DNA of 64,000 bases, taken from positions 56,210-120,209 of the forward strand of contig JBMNOE010000007.1 of the NCBI GenBank assembly GCA_050942895.1. The letters are read 5' to 3'. Of the stretch, positions 17,247-26,050 are shown piece by piece (the first letter of the stretch is position 1; each line of letters opens with the position of its first letter). This stretch comes from JBNRMR01 sp050942895. Lineage in GTDB: Bacteria; Bacillota; Clostridia; Christensenellales; UBA1750. The position numbers and the translations under genes were made by a program. The notes under the pieces are model-generated. The model saw only the letters and a list, made by a program, of their open reading frames with translations. It was not told the DNA's origin and made no database searches.

Positions 17247-17318
17247 TCCCGTCTTTTATATCTGTCACGGTCTTAACAAGGCGATAGCTAAAATGATAAC
17301 TAACAGGAAGGAAGCAAT

Positions 17319-18437
17319 GTGGGAATGTTTGACATTGCAATAATCGGAGCAGGGCCTGCCGGAAGCACCTTAACCCGCCTGCTGGATAACGGAATGAAAG
17401 CGCTGCTGCTTGAAAAGCGCCCTTTGGACGCCGGGTCATACCCGTACCCCGAAAGCATCCGCAGAAAATGCTGCGCCGGGATGCTAAACTCTGACGCCCA
17501 GCGGGAACTGGCAAGCCAGGGGCTTTCCCTGCCCAAGGCTGTGCTTTGCGACCCTCAGCCCTTTATGGTCCGCGCCCTGGACCTTGAATCAGGCGAGGAG
17601 CGCAGATATCAGCGCCACTATCTGAACATCCACAGAGAGCAGTTCGATCGCTTCCTGTTCAATCTGGCGCTGACCTCAGGAGCGGCAGGAAACTGCGATA
17701 TAAGAACCGGCGCTTTGGTGACTGGGGTTCGGCTTGTCGACGGCAAGTATGAAATCGAGTTCATCCATAACGGAAAGCTGTTCAAAGAATCCGCCCGAGC
17801 GATTGTAGCCGCCGATGGCGGCGCCTCCTTGATCAGGCGCAAGCTGGACAAATATGAAGATCGGTTCCGCATCGGAAAAACGCCCTATTATGCCGCCATA
17901 CAGGAGGAAATCGAGCTGGATTGCACCTCCTGGGATAGCTATGGCGCATATTTTGCCTCTAATATAACCGATTACTACAGTTGGGCGGTTCCCAAGGAGG
18001 GCCATGTGCTGCTGGGCGCAGCATTAAAGCCCGGAAAGTTCGCCACCGCGAACTTCGACAGGCTGAAAAGCCTGCTTATTCATAAGGGTCTGCCCTTTGA
18101 CGGCCGGGTCATCTCCCGGGGAGGAGCCATTTTGCAGCGCCCAACGCGGCTTTCCCACATGCAAAGCGGTGTGGACCGGGCATTTTTTCTGGGAGAGGCC
18201 GGGGGGTTCATCAGTCCTTCGTCCTCGGAAGGCATAAGCTGGGCCATTAAAACCGGCGCGGCTTTGGCCCGTGCGCTGAACGAATGCAGCGATATCGACG
18301 AAGCGGCCATACTATACAGGCATGGCACAATGCCCGCTAAACTGAAGCTTTTGTCCAAAAATGCGCGCAGCTTCGCCATGTACAACCCCACAATCCGCCG
18401 TTTCATATTTAAAACCGGTCTGACCAGCATAAGGTAG
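17319..18437 (+). CDS. FAD-dependent oxidoreductase, geranylgeranyl-reductase-like
   Basis: 372 residues. GTG at 17319 follows AGGAAGGAAG closely; an ATG two codons later (17325) is also possible. It starts with the dinucleotide motif IIGAGPAGSTLTRLL. The AIVAADGGASLIRRKL segment and the second FAD motif FFLGEAGGFISPSSSEG, then ISWAIKTGAALA, place it in the group with geranylgeranyl reductases and PHBH-type flavoproteins. Members reduce isoprenoid lipids or oxidise small aromatics. The substrate cannot be inferred; no lipid genes adjoin. Confidence 0.75.
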   Translation: MGMFDIAIIGAGPAGSTLTRLLDNGMKALLLEKRPLDAGSYPYPESIRRKCCAGMLNSDAQRELASQGLSLPKAVLCDPQPFMVRALDLESGEERRYQRHYLNIHREQFDRFLFNLALTSGAAGNCDIRTGALVTGVRLVDGKYEIEFIHNGKLFKESARAIVAADGGASLIRRKLDKYEDRFRIGKTPYYAAIQEEIELDCTSWDSYGAYFASNITDYYSWAVPKEGHVLLGAALKPGKFATANFDRLKSLLIHKGLPFDGRVISRGGAILQRPTRLSHMQSGVDRAFFLGEAGGFISPSSSEGISWAIKTGAALARALNECSDIDEAAILYRHGTMPAKLKLLSKNARSFAMYNPTIRRFIFKTGLTSIR

Positions 18438-18561
18438 ACTGATTGAAGAAATTTTTCCGGCTTTTCCGATTTTCTGTTGCAATATCCAGTTGCTTGTTAT
18501 ATAATATACCTGAGATCGTGAAATACCGAGAGCATTTTATGAAAGGTAGTGTTGGCAAACT

Positions 18562-19125
18562 ATGGAATATTGCAAGTTTTGCGGAAAGCAGGCGCACGAG
18601 GGGGCAGCCTTTTGTTCCGCCTGCGGGAAGGCTTTGAAAGAGAGTGCGTCTGCTGCCGGCAGCGCGGAAGAAACATCAAACACCGGCGCAGAGGGAAGCT
18701 ATCAGAGCGAATATAGCAATGGTTTTCATGAAGAAGGGGGTTCGAACGAGAAGATGGCAGGCTTTTTTGATAAACTTAAAGATTCATTTTTTAACACCGA
18801 GGATATTACATATAAATTTTCCCCCACCGACATAAGCAAGGCGAAGAGCGTCAGCGCCATTTCATATATCCCCTTCCTGTTTTTCCTTCCCCTGCTTGCC
18901 GAAAAAGGCTCCCCCTTCGGCCGCTTCCACGCAAATCAGGGCCTTTTGGTTACCCTTTGCTGTGTGCTTGCCGGGCTCATCAGCTCTATCGCATTCATCG
19001 GAGCCTTTGTCGCCTGGCTGCTGCGCATCATTTTGGTGATAGCAATAATAATGGCGCTTATAAACACGGCCTCTGGCAAGGCAAAGCGTCTCCCCTACAT
19101 CGGCAACATAGAGCTGATCAAATAA
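18562..19125 (+). CDS. zinc-ribbon membrane protein
   Basis: 187 residues. An N-terminal zinc ribbon with four Cys (C4, C7, C18, C21) is followed by a low-complexity Ser/Ala/Gly linker (about 25-75). After it come three predicted membrane segments: AISYIPFLFFLPLLAE, LLVTLCCVLAGLISSIAFIGAFVAWLL and ILVIAIIMALINTA. The membrane part resembles DUF4870/Tic20-like small proteins, a common Firmicutes architecture of unknown function. The zinc ribbon should face the cytoplasm. Confidence 0.7.
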   Translation: MEYCKFCGKQAHEGAAFCSACGKALKESASAAGSAEETSNTGAEGSYQSEYSNGFHEEGGSNEKMAGFFDKLKDSFFNTEDITYKFSPTDISKAKSVSAISYIPFLFFLPLLAEKGSPFGRFHANQGLLVTLCCVLAGLISSIAFIGAFVAWLLRIILVIAIIMALINTASGKAKRLPYIGNIELIK

Positions 19126-19167
19126 ACTTTTCCAGCATTTGAGCTGCAGAAAAATTAGGACAAGCGA

Positions 19168-19210
19168 AGGCGGCGCAGTCTATAGGGCCAGCGCTCGCCT
19201 CTCTTTTTTT
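19168..19210 (+). terminator. terminator before the MATE gene
   Basis: AGGCGGCGC pairs with GCGCTCGCCT (one bulge), followed by CTCTTTTTTTG. It separates the zinc-ribbon gene from the MATE gene. Confidence 0.65.
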
Positions 19211-19340
19211 GTTTTTTACTTCTGTAACCGTGCAGGAAATAGCTGCTTAGGTTGCTTTTGTTTCCCCTTTATAATACAATCATATTTGCAGCGCCATTAT
19301 TTTGCCGGATATTTTCACACAGGCGGCACCAGGAGAATAT

Positions 19341-20738
19341 ATGAAACCCAAACAACAGGATCTATTATTTACAAACAAGGCTGTCTTTAACCTCGTCTGG
19401 CCCATTTTTATTGAGCTGGGGTTGAACACGGCAATAGGTCTTGTGAACTCGCTTATGGTAAGCTCCCTCGGGCTTCACGCCGTTTCCGCCGTCAGCCTTG
19501 TGGACTCGATAAATCTGCTGTTCCTTAATGTTTTTAACGCCCTTGCCGCGGGGGTCACCGTCGTCGTTTCCCACTGCATGGGCAGAAACGACAAGCAGGG
19601 CGGCGATAATGCCCTGACGCAGACATTCAGCATCATACTGGTGTTTTCAACCCTTATGGCGTTGATCATGTTTTCATTCAACAGACCCATTTTAAACCTC
19701 ATGTTCGGCGATGCAGAGCAAAATGTCATGGACAGCGCCGTCATATACAATGTGGGTTCCGTCATCGGCTATCCCTTCATAGCCGTATTTTCAATCTGTG
19801 CAGGCGCATTGCGGGCCACCGGCGACAGCCGCACGCCCATGATGGCTGCCTTGGTTTCAAACATAGTGAACGTGGCCATAGGAGCCTTGACCATAATGGT
19901 CCTGGGCTGGGGCATGGTGGGCGCAGCCTGCGCAGTGCTCTTCGCCAGGGCAACTTCCGCTGCGATTCTTTTCTTTAAAGTCACCTTCCGCCCCGGCCTG
20001 GTCAACATAAAAGGCTTTACCTTCAAAATAGACAAAAAGGTGTTCCTGCCCGTCTTCAAGGTGGGCCTTCCCGCCGCTATAGATTCCCTTATCTTCAACG
20101 GCGGAAAGCTGGTCGTTGTCTCATTCATGGCAAACATGGGCACCGATGCCCTGGCCGCCAACGCCATTTCAAACAACATATTCAACTTCGCCCTGACCAC
20201 AGGGGGCGCCTTCCTGAACGGCGGAGTGACAATCACCGGCCGCTGCTACGGCGCAAAGCTCTATGATGAAGCCAAGCGGCATATGCGCAGGCTTCCTCTG
20301 GTGTCAATGGTGTTTTACGGATTAACTATGGCTATAATATGGTTCTTCGTGCCTCAGCTTCTTCAGATGTACAAAGCAACGGAGCTGGCAGCTAAATACG
20401 TGCATGAAATCGTCAGGATTATTCTGATATACGGAACCATCACCTGGTCATTCTCGTTCGTTTTGCCCAGTTGCCTGCGCGGTGTGGGCGATATCAACTT
20501 CAACACAATCATATCGATAATATCCATGTGGGTGTTTAGGGTGGGGCTTGGCTATCTTCTGGGAGTCACCTTCCAGCTTCAGGTTGTGGGAGTTTGGATG
20601 GCGATGATGTGCGATTGGGGCTTTAGGGGCATTTGCTACCTGCTTCGCATGTTCAGCAACAGATGGTACAAGCGCGCCCTCGCAAGGGACGCCGCCGAAG
20701 CGCAGGCAGCCCTCACCGCTGAGGCATCGCCATCATGA
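19341..20738 (+). CDS. MATE family efflux transporter
   Basis: 465 residues, ATG at 19341 preceded by AGGAGAATAT. Twelve hydrophobic segments in two homologous halves, with typical MATE features: VWPIFIELGL at the first helix, AGALRATGDSRTPMM in the first bundle and VGLPAAIDSL at the start of the second half. Members expel cationic drugs, flavins or metabolites with Na+ or H+ influx. The stop codon overlaps the methyltransferase start (ATGA at 20735), so the two are translationally coupled. Confidence 0.92.
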   Translation: MKPKQQDLLFTNKAVFNLVWPIFIELGLNTAIGLVNSLMVSSLGLHAVSAVSLVDSINLLFLNVFNALAAGVTVVVSHCMGRNDKQGGDNALTQTFSIILVFSTLMALIMFSFNRPILNLMFGDAEQNVMDSAVIYNVGSVIGYPFIAVFSICAGALRATGDSRTPMMAALVSNIVNVAIGALTIMVLGWGMVGAACAVLFARATSAAILFFKVTFRPGLVNIKGFTFKIDKKVFLPVFKVGLPAAIDSLIFNGGKLVVVSFMANMGTDALAANAISNNIFNFALTTGGAFLNGGVTITGRCYGAKLYDEAKRHMRRLPLVSMVFYGLTMAIIWFFVPQLLQMYKATELAAKYVHEIVRIILIYGTITWSFSFVLPSCLRGVGDINFNTIISIISMWVFRVGLGYLLGVTFQLQVVGVWMAMMCDWGFRGICYLLRMFSNRWYKRALARDAAEAQAALTAEASPS

Positions 20739-21273
20739 ACCGAGTTTGCGCACAAGAGCATTATGATCTTCTGATCCGGGAGGGCAACGACCCGGTGCTG
20801 GAAATCGGCGTAGGCACCGGTAGATTGGCGCTGAAGGTGCTGGCCGCGGGCTGCCGCCGTTTCACCGGCATTGATCTCTCCCCTTTGACGGCGGAGCGGG
20901 CAAGAGAGCATCTTAAGGAGTTTAAGAATGCCCTCATCCTCTGCGGCGACTTTCTCTCCAATGAATTTTGTGAAAGCTATGACATCCTTTATTGCTCCCT
21001 GACCCTCTTCCATTTTCAAAACAAAGCGGCTTTTGTGGAAAATGCCGAAAGTCTGCTGCGCCCCGGCGGCCGGCTGGTGGTCTCCATCCCCAGAAAAAAG
21101 AGGATTTCTTGGATATGGGCAACCGGGTCATCGACCTGTACCCGGACGACCCCGGCGCTTTCTGTGCGCTGCTAAAAGGACGGGGGATGTGCATCCTGAA
21201 AAGCGTTCCGGTTGAATTCGCTGAAATTCTGGTAGCGAAAAAAAGAAAAACAAAAGACGCCGATGGCTCTTGA
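20735..21273 (+). CDS. class I SAM-dependent methyltransferase, reading frame switches at A-AAA-AAG
   Basis: The first frame encodes the SAM-binding core: PVLEIGVGTGRLALKVL (motif I), GIDLSPLTAERA, YDILYCSLTLFHF and LLRPGGRLVVSIP. At 21094-21100 the sequence A AAA AAG is met in the zero frame. The zero frame then runs into unrelated residues and stops at 21175. The -1 frame continues sensibly (EDFLDMGNRV, then VIDLYPDD, FAEILVA) to a TGA at 21273. A GC hairpin (CCGGGT with ACCCGG, 21123-21145) lies about 22 bases downstream. Either a one-base homopolymer error or mutation, or programmed -1 frameshifting as in dnaX, would explain it. The start overlaps the MATE stop. Confidence 0.7.
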
Positions 21274-21305
21274 CGAAGCTGTCGGCGTTTTTTATATTGT
21301 CTGGA

Positions 21306-22445
21306 TTAAAGATTGTCACAGGGCAGTTTCATCGCGACTATCTGCTCTTTGCAGATTGAAAACACTATGTGCAAACAGCCATCCTTCACGATGGACGTGG
21401 GATAGCCATATATGCCCGCCTTGTCCAGCCCCACATATTTGCCCTTGTACTGGGTGTCATCCAGCAAAAAGTGCTGATCATAGTCAAGGCCGTCGTCTGA
21501 AAGGGACAGTGCAAGCACATGCCTTGTGCGGGGAGGAAAGGGATCCGGAGTGCCGATATAGTAATACTTGCCGTTTGGCAGGCGGCTGATGTGAAACTTT
21601 GTGCGGTTGTCGGTGAAATCCGTCGGCTCCGGCAGCGACCAGGTTCGCCCGCCATCATGGGAGAAGCAAGCCCAAAGATAGGGGGTGCCGCTCCTGTAGA
21701 AGCAGGCTATACTGCCGCCCGGAAGCTCCACCGGGCAGGCCTCGCAAAGTCCCACCCTGTCATCGCGGACAACCCCTGCGGGCTGATCTACCGCCGGGTC
21801 GAGGCCTCCCTTCGGCACATCCGACGGCCTGTTGGGATAGCCGCGCTCGAACATCTGAACTTTTTCCCAGCCGCTTATGCCGTCATGATTGCTGCTTATG
21901 GTGCAGATATTGTTCTCGCAGGAGAGCAGGTTGCCGTTGCTGAGCAGAATATTTGAGTGGTTGCCGCCGCCGCCCTCCCTGGGCGCATAATCCGACCAGT
22001 TCTCACCGTCCGTTGTAGTCATATAAAAATTCTGGAAGTTCAAATGGCGTGAAGGCGGCACGAACCTCCTGCCGTCCACCAAAGTGCTCTCGTCCTCCTC
22101 AAAGCTCATGAAATAGGCCACCAAAGTGTCGCCGTGGACATGCCAGCCGTTGGGGCTTAAAACGCCGTCATATTTACCGGATGATTTAAAAGGCCCCACC
22201 AAAATTCTATGTGGCTGCCAGTGGACGAAATCCTCGCTGACGGCGTAGCGTATCACCTGGCCAACATCGTCCTCGTTGATGTGCCCGCTGGCCCACATCA
22301 CATAAAACTTTCCCTTGAACCATGCAACATGGGGAATGTGGGCGAAGCGCCATTCAACGGAGGGAGTGAATATCACGCTTTGCCGGGTTTCAAGCTTCGG
22401 ACGCCGCCGAGCGATGTCATAGTGGTTTGTAATATTAGCGTGCAT
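21306..22445 (-). CDS. sialidase-like (BNR/Asp-box) glycoside hydrolase, cytoplasmic
   Basis: 379 residues with a beta-propeller pattern. It has an Asp-box (SHDGGRTW, near 265-272) and repeated blades of the type YMTTTDGENWSDY. The N-terminal segment FTPSVEWRFAHIPHVAWFKGKFYVMW is typical of exo-sialidase-like propellers. No signal peptide is visible, so it should act on imported sugars. Alternatives in the same fold are GH43-like or other propeller glycosidases; the catalytic Arg triad of true sialidases cannot be assigned with certainty. GAAAGGAGC precedes the ATG. Confidence 0.6.
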   Translation of the reverse strand: MHANITNHYDIARRRPKLETRQSVIFTPSVEWRFAHIPHVAWFKGKFYVMWASGHINEDDVGQVIRYAVSEDFVHWQPHRILVGPFKSSGKYDGVLSPNGWHVHGDTLVAYFMSFEEDESTLVDGRRFVPPSRHLNFQNFYMTTTDGENWSDYAPREGGGGNHSNILLSNGNLLSCENNICTISSNHDGISGWEKVQMFERGYPNRPSDVPKGGLDPAVDQPAGVVRDDRVGLCEACPVELPGGSIACFYRSGTPYLWACFSHDGGRTWSLPEPTDFTDNRTKFHISRLPNGKYYYIGTPDPFPPRTRHVLALSLSDDGLDYDQHFLLDDTQYKGKYVGLDKAGIYGYPTSIVKDGCLHIVFSICKEQIVAMKLPCDNL

Positions 22446-22472
22446 TTTTTGCTCCTTTCAAAGAAAAAACGA

Positions 22473-22847
22473 CTATATGTCCAGGGCCTCGCGGGCTCTT
22501 TTTGTCAGCGATCCGACAGCGCGCTCGTAGGAATGGTCGATCATCCCCAGCAGCACCTCGCAAGGTACGCCGGGTATTAGCACCGTGTTCCAATAAGGCT
22601 GCTGGGCCGGCGGACAATGCCAGCCCCTTGCCACCGCCAACGGGTACTGCGCACGAAACAACCTGGCCAGCTCAGGTTCGCATTTGAGAGTCACCTTTGC
22701 ACCTTGCTCAGATGCAAAAAGTTGAGCAAAAATCCTGCCGCCGACCTTTGCGCAAACCGGCGAAGGACCAAACGGAAGATCCTCGCAGGCTGCTTTTTTG
22801 GCCAGACAATATTCCAGCACTTCTCGCGCTGTCAAAATTTTGCTCAT
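22473..22847 (-). CDS. MmcQ/YjbR family protein
   Basis: 124 residues of the CyaY-like YjbR fold. The N-terminal ILTAREVLEYCLAKKAACEDLPFG, central GRIFAQLFA and VTLKCEPELARLFR, then PYWNTVLI, closely follow the family pattern. Members are described as DNA-binding-like, but no function is established. Located just upstream of the sialidase-like gene on the same strand (27-base gap), so probably co-transcribed. Confidence 0.85.
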   Translation of the reverse strand: MSKILTAREVLEYCLAKKAACEDLPFGPSPVCAKVGGRIFAQLFASEQGAKVTLKCEPELARLFRAQYPLAVARGWHCPPAQQPYWNTVLIPGVPCEVLLGMIDHSYERAVGSLTKRAREALDI

Positions 22848-22967
22848 GTTTTTCTCTTTTTCTCCTTTTTTACAAGTATATAAAAGTCCTTATCCTAAGT
22901 CAAACATTGCCTGCATATTTATTTTAAAAATTTCCGACCATAATGATAGGAATTATGCTCTTAGGGC

Positions 22968-22996
22968 TTGATTTACCTAAAAAAGCATGATATACT
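22968..22996 (+). promoter_or_regulatory. sigmaA-type promoter of the DUF3793-flavodoxin pair
   Basis: TTGATT (22968-22973), 17-base spacer, TATACT (22991-22996). RNA should start near 23003, immediately before an inverted repeat. Confidence 0.65.
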
Positions 22997-23005
22997 CATG
23001 GCACC

Positions 23006-23023
23006 AGTTAGCGTAGGCTAACT
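23006..23023 (+). promoter_or_regulatory. inverted repeat, likely metal-regulator operator
   Basis: AGTTAGC-gtag-GCTAACT is a perfect 7-bp inverted repeat starting about +3. The arms resemble the TTAGG/CCTAA-type half-sites of DtxR/IdeR family repressors. Repression by iron or manganese is inferred, not shown. Confidence 0.5.
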
Positions 23024-23046
23024 TCATGGGAAGGAGGGAAATCGCC

Positions 23047-23610
23047 ATGCAATACAATCACCAGCCTTGCCATCTGCTTGCCAGGCATTGCGGCGCAGTT
23101 CTTCTGGGCAAAAAGCCTGCGGGGCTTTTCTCCATAGAGGATGACTCCGACATGATAGACTCCGTTGGCCGCCTGGCCCAAACCGGCAGCCTAAAGACGG
23201 CAGTCTTGCATAGCGAAAGAGGCCGCGCCCTGCTTTTAGTGTATAGCCCCCAGCTTCTTGAGCAGGCTCTTTCCCACAAAACGGCGCGCAAAATGCTTGA
23301 GCGGTTTGAATATCCGCAAGAGATAGACACAGAGCTGCTCCTAAGCCGCCTGAAAGAGCGCATTGGCGAGGACAAAGGCTTTCCTCATGAGATCGGTTTT
23401 TTTCTTGGCTATCCTCCGGCGGATGTGGTCGGGTTTATCATATATGGCGGCAAGAACTCAAAGCATAGCTGCATGTGGAAGGTCTACGGCAGCGTGGAAG
23501 CAGCGAAGAGCCTGTGCGCTCTGTACAGGGAGTGTCAGGCGTTTTGTTCCAGCCATCTGGAGAGCTTTGGCGAACTGCCCACTTTGGCTGCTTCCTTTGA
23601 AGCAAACTGA
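23047..23610 (+). CDS. DUF3793 family protein
   Basis: 187 residues. ATG at 23047 follows GGAAGGAGG; the earlier in-frame start at 23026 overlaps that site. The HEIGFFLGYPPADVVGFI segment and the conserved Cys in the KHSCMWKVYG region identify DUF3793, a family seen mainly in anaerobic Firmicutes beside flavodoxin and ferrous-iron transport genes. Two conserved Cys suggest a metal or haem role, but no activity is known. The flavodoxin gene starts 18 bases later, and the pair shares a promoter with an operator-like palindrome. Confidence 0.85.
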   Translation: MQYNHQPCHLLARHCGAVLLGKKPAGLFSIEDDSDMIDSVGRLAQTGSLKTAVLHSERGRALLLVYSPQLLEQALSHKTARKMLERFEYPQEIDTELLLSRLKERIGEDKGFPHEIGFFLGYPPADVVGFIIYGGKNSKHSCMWKVYGSVEAAKSLCALYRECQAFCSSHLESFGELPTLAASFEAN

Positions 23611-23628
23611 TGTAAAGGAGCCTTTTAT

Positions 23629-24048
23629 ATGAAAAAGATACCTGTTATATATTGGAGCGGCACAGGAAACACCCAGGCCATGGCGGAATCGATAGCCGCC
23701 GGGTTAGCCGAAGCGGGTGCTGAAGCCGAAGTGATCGAGGTTTCCTCCGCGGATGCGAGTGCTCTGGCTGAGTGCGAAAAGATTGCTTTTGGATGCCCCG
23801 CCACAGGCAGCGAAGAACTGGAAGAATACGAGTTCGAGCCCTTCTTCACCGCCGTTGAAAGCTCCTTGGCGGGAAAGAAGGTGGCGCTGTTCGGTTCCTA
23901 CAGCTGGGGCGACGGACAATGGATGCGCGACTGGATTGAGCGCACGGAAAGCGCCGGGGCAAACATTTTAGACGAGGGGCTTATCGCACAGGATACCCCA
24001 GACCTGGCCGAATGCGTGGAGTACGGCAAGAAATTTGCAGCTTTTTAA
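23629..24048 (+). CDS. flavodoxin
   Basis: 139 residues, short-chain flavodoxin. It has the FMN phosphate loop WSGTGNTQAMAE (8-19), the acidic CPATGSEELEEYEFEPF segment near the 60s and GSYSWGDGQWMRDW around the second flavin loop. It carries single electrons in place of ferredoxin, typically under iron limitation. This fits the DUF3793 partner and the DtxR-like operator upstream. A terminator follows at 24087. Confidence 0.93.
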   Translation: MKKIPVIYWSGTGNTQAMAESIAAGLAEAGAEAEVIEVSSADASALAECEKIAFGCPATGSEELEEYEFEPFFTAVESSLAGKKVALFGSYSWGDGQWMRDWIERTESAGANILDEGLIAQDTPDLAECVEYGKKFAAF

Positions 24049-24086
24049 GCATTTAGCGGCCACATTAAACAACCAATTCCTCATTA

Positions 24087-24126
24087 AGGGCGAAAGCTTT
24101 GCCAAAAAAGCCGACGCCCTCTTTTT
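24087..24126 (+). terminator. terminator of the DUF3793-flavodoxin operon
   Basis: AGGGCG (24087-24092) pairs with CGCCCT (24115-24120), with an inner GGC/GCC stem, followed by CTTTTTG. Confidence 0.65.
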
Positions 24127-24313
24127 GTTTTTTATTTTCCAGTAAGGGCGCTGCAAGGTTCCGCCTTTGCCCTGCAAAGAGGGATGCTCTTTGAGCAATC
24201 AGCCAACAGAACAGCAATTGACAGCAGCACCGAATCCGCCTTATACTTCAATAAAAGCAATATACAATGGAACCTCCCTGGCGGAAAAGCGGAAAAGCGA
24301 AAGGATGATATCG

Positions 24314-25162
24314 ATGCAGGAGCGGGCCATAGCAGCCATAGTGTACGATTTTGACAAGACTCTTTCCCCTGCCAACATGCAGGAATACGCCTTCATCCCC
24401 GGCATAGGCATGAGCTCGGACGAGTTCTGGGCCAAGTGCTCCATGGCAGAGAAAAAGCATGGCATGGACAGCATTCTGGCCTATATGTGGATAATGACCC
24501 TGGAAGCCCAGGGTAAGATGCTTATAACGAGGGATGTCTTTAAAAGCCAAGGGCAGAAGGTGGGGCTTTTCCCCGGAGTTGAAGACTGGTTTGGAAGGCT
24601 GAATTCATACGCCGAAAGCAAGTGCGTAGTCTTGGAGCACTATATAATTTCATCGGGCCTTAAGGAAATAATTGAGGGAACCAGCATCGCGGGGGAGTTC
24701 AAAAAAATCTTCGCAGCGGAGTTTTCTTACAACCAGAGCAATGTCCCCGTATGGCCCGCCATGGCTGTCAACTACACCAGCAAAACCCAGTTCCTCTTCA
24801 GAATCAACAAAAATGAGCTGGACGTCACTCAGCATGACAAGCTGAACGAGTTCGTCCCCGACAGCGAACGCCGCATTCCCTTCAGCAACATGGTCTATAT
24901 TGGCGACGGCCCGACGGACATCCCCTGCATGAAGCTTGTCAAGGTGAACGGCGGCCATTCCATCGCCGTTTATCAGGGCGATAAAAAAGGCACTGCCGAC
25001 AAGATGCTTCGCGACGGCCGCGTGGATTTCGTCCTGCCGGCAGACTACAGAAAGGGCTATCCTCTTGAGCGCGCCGCAATGCTCATAATGGACAAGATTG
25101 CCGCCCATCACCAAACCCTTTCGATGCACAAGGAGCACAGAAAAAATGCGGCTATTGATTGA
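24314..25162 (+). CDS. HAD-superfamily phosphatase
   Basis: 282 residues. ATG at 24314 is spaced 9 bases from AAAGG; longer starts give an unconserved leader. Motif I is YDFDKTLSP (Asp12, Asp14), motif II the Ser in HYIISSGLKE, and motif IV GDGPTDIPCM. The 50-residue helical cap between motifs I and II resembles PSP-like HAD enzymes (phosphoserine phosphatase type), but this long subgroup has no assigned substrate. Its last 17 bases overlap the YaiI gene. HAD-YaiI-YjbQ form a tight operon. Confidence 0.8.
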   Translation: MQERAIAAIVYDFDKTLSPANMQEYAFIPGIGMSSDEFWAKCSMAEKKHGMDSILAYMWIMTLEAQGKMLITRDVFKSQGQKVGLFPGVEDWFGRLNSYAESKCVVLEHYIISSGLKEIIEGTSIAGEFKKIFAAEFSYNQSNVPVWPAMAVNYTSKTQFLFRINKNELDVTQHDKLNEFVPDSERRIPFSNMVYIGDGPTDIPCMKLVKVNGGHSIAVYQGDKKGTADKMLRDGRVDFVLPADYRKGYPLERAAMLIMDKIAAHHQTLSMHKEHRKNAAID

Positions 25163-25598
25163 CGCCGACGGCTGTCCGGTGGTAAACATCGCTATAGAAG
25201 CTGCCAGGGAAAACGGCGTTGAATGCCTGCTCCTCTGCGACAGCGCCCACTTTTTTGAAAGGGACGGCGCAAAAACCCTCGTCTTTGAAAAGGGCGCCGA
25301 CAGCGTCGACTTCGCTTTGGCCAACATCGCCGCGAGGGGGGATATCGTCATCACGCAGGACTACGGCCTTGCCGCCATGTGTCTGGCAAGGGGCGCAATT
25401 GTTCTTAACCAGGACGGCCTTGAGTACACTAATGACAATATCGGCCCCATGCTGGAGCGCCGGCATATATCGAGGAAGATCAGGCGCTCCGGCGGGCGCA
25501 CAAAGGGCCCCGCAAAGCGCGAAGCCCGGCAGGATGAGAGCTTCAAAGCCAGCATCGGCCGCATAATTGAAAGGGAAAGCGAAAGGAGAAAAGAATGA
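25146..25598 (+). CDS. YaiI/YqxD family (DUF188) protein
   Basis: 150 residues with the family's N-terminal LIDADGCPVV, a PIN-like acidic site, followed by GADSVDFALAN and GDIVITQDYGLA. The C-terminus is basic (RTKGPAKREARQ). The conserved Asp cluster resembles a nuclease or PIN-type metal site, but the activity is not known. Start chosen at 25146, overlapping the HAD gene. Ends 4 bases inside the next gene's start region. Confidence 0.9.
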   Translation: MRLLIDADGCPVVNIAIEAARENGVECLLLCDSAHFFERDGAKTLVFEKGADSVDFALANIAARGDIVITQDYGLAAMCLARGAIVLNQDGLEYTNDNIGPMLERRHISRKIRRSGGRTKGPAKREARQDESFKASIGRIIERESERRKE

Positions 25599-26011
25599 AA
25601 TCATTCCGCAAAGTTCTGCATTTTAACATACCCGAGCGCAGAAGAATCGTGAACATAACGCCCCAGGTTGAAGCCGCCCTTAGGGAGTCCGGCATAAAGG
25701 AAGGTTTGGCGCTTATAAACGCCATGAACATAACCGCAGGCGTTTTCATAAACGACGACGAAGCCGGCCTGCACCAGGATTACGAGGTCTGGCTGGAAGG
25801 CCTGGCCCCCGAAAAGCCCCACAGCCGTTACCGCCACAACGGCTACGAGGATAACGCCGACGCTCATCTCAAGCGTACCATAATGGGGCGGGAGACGGTG
25901 GTTGCGATAACGGACGGCAGACTGGATTTCGGCACCTGGGAACAGATATTCTACTATGAGTTTGACGGCAAACGCGAAAAGCGGGTGCTGATCAAAATCA
26001 TCGGCGAATAA
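25595..26011 (+). CDS. YjbQ family (UPF0047) protein
   Basis: 138 residues. The family core is intact: NITPQVEAALRESGIKEGLALI, then NAMNITAG, DYEVWLEG, HNGYEDNADAHLKRTIMG and the C-terminal DFGTWEQIFYYEFDG. The conserved His and Asp cluster suggests a metal-dependent hydrolase-like site. Some members have been reported to have weak thiamine-phosphate synthase activity. Overlaps the YaiI stop by four bases (ATGA type), so co-translated. Confidence 0.9.
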   Translation: MKSFRKVLHFNIPERRRIVNITPQVEAALRESGIKEGLALINAMNITAGVFINDDEAGLHQDYEVWLEGLAPEKPHSRYRHNGYEDNADAHLKRTIMGRETVVAITDGRLDFGTWEQIFYYEFDGKREKRVLIKIIGE

Positions 26012-26050
26012 CGGTGATTAGCGGCAAATACGGCGGATAAGATGAGGAAA

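Noticed and set aside
20992..21273. Independent 93-residue gene overlapping the methyltransferase
   Set aside because: Its sensible part only begins after the A-AAA-AAG run and continues the methyltransferase; the upstream part of that frame is shadow.
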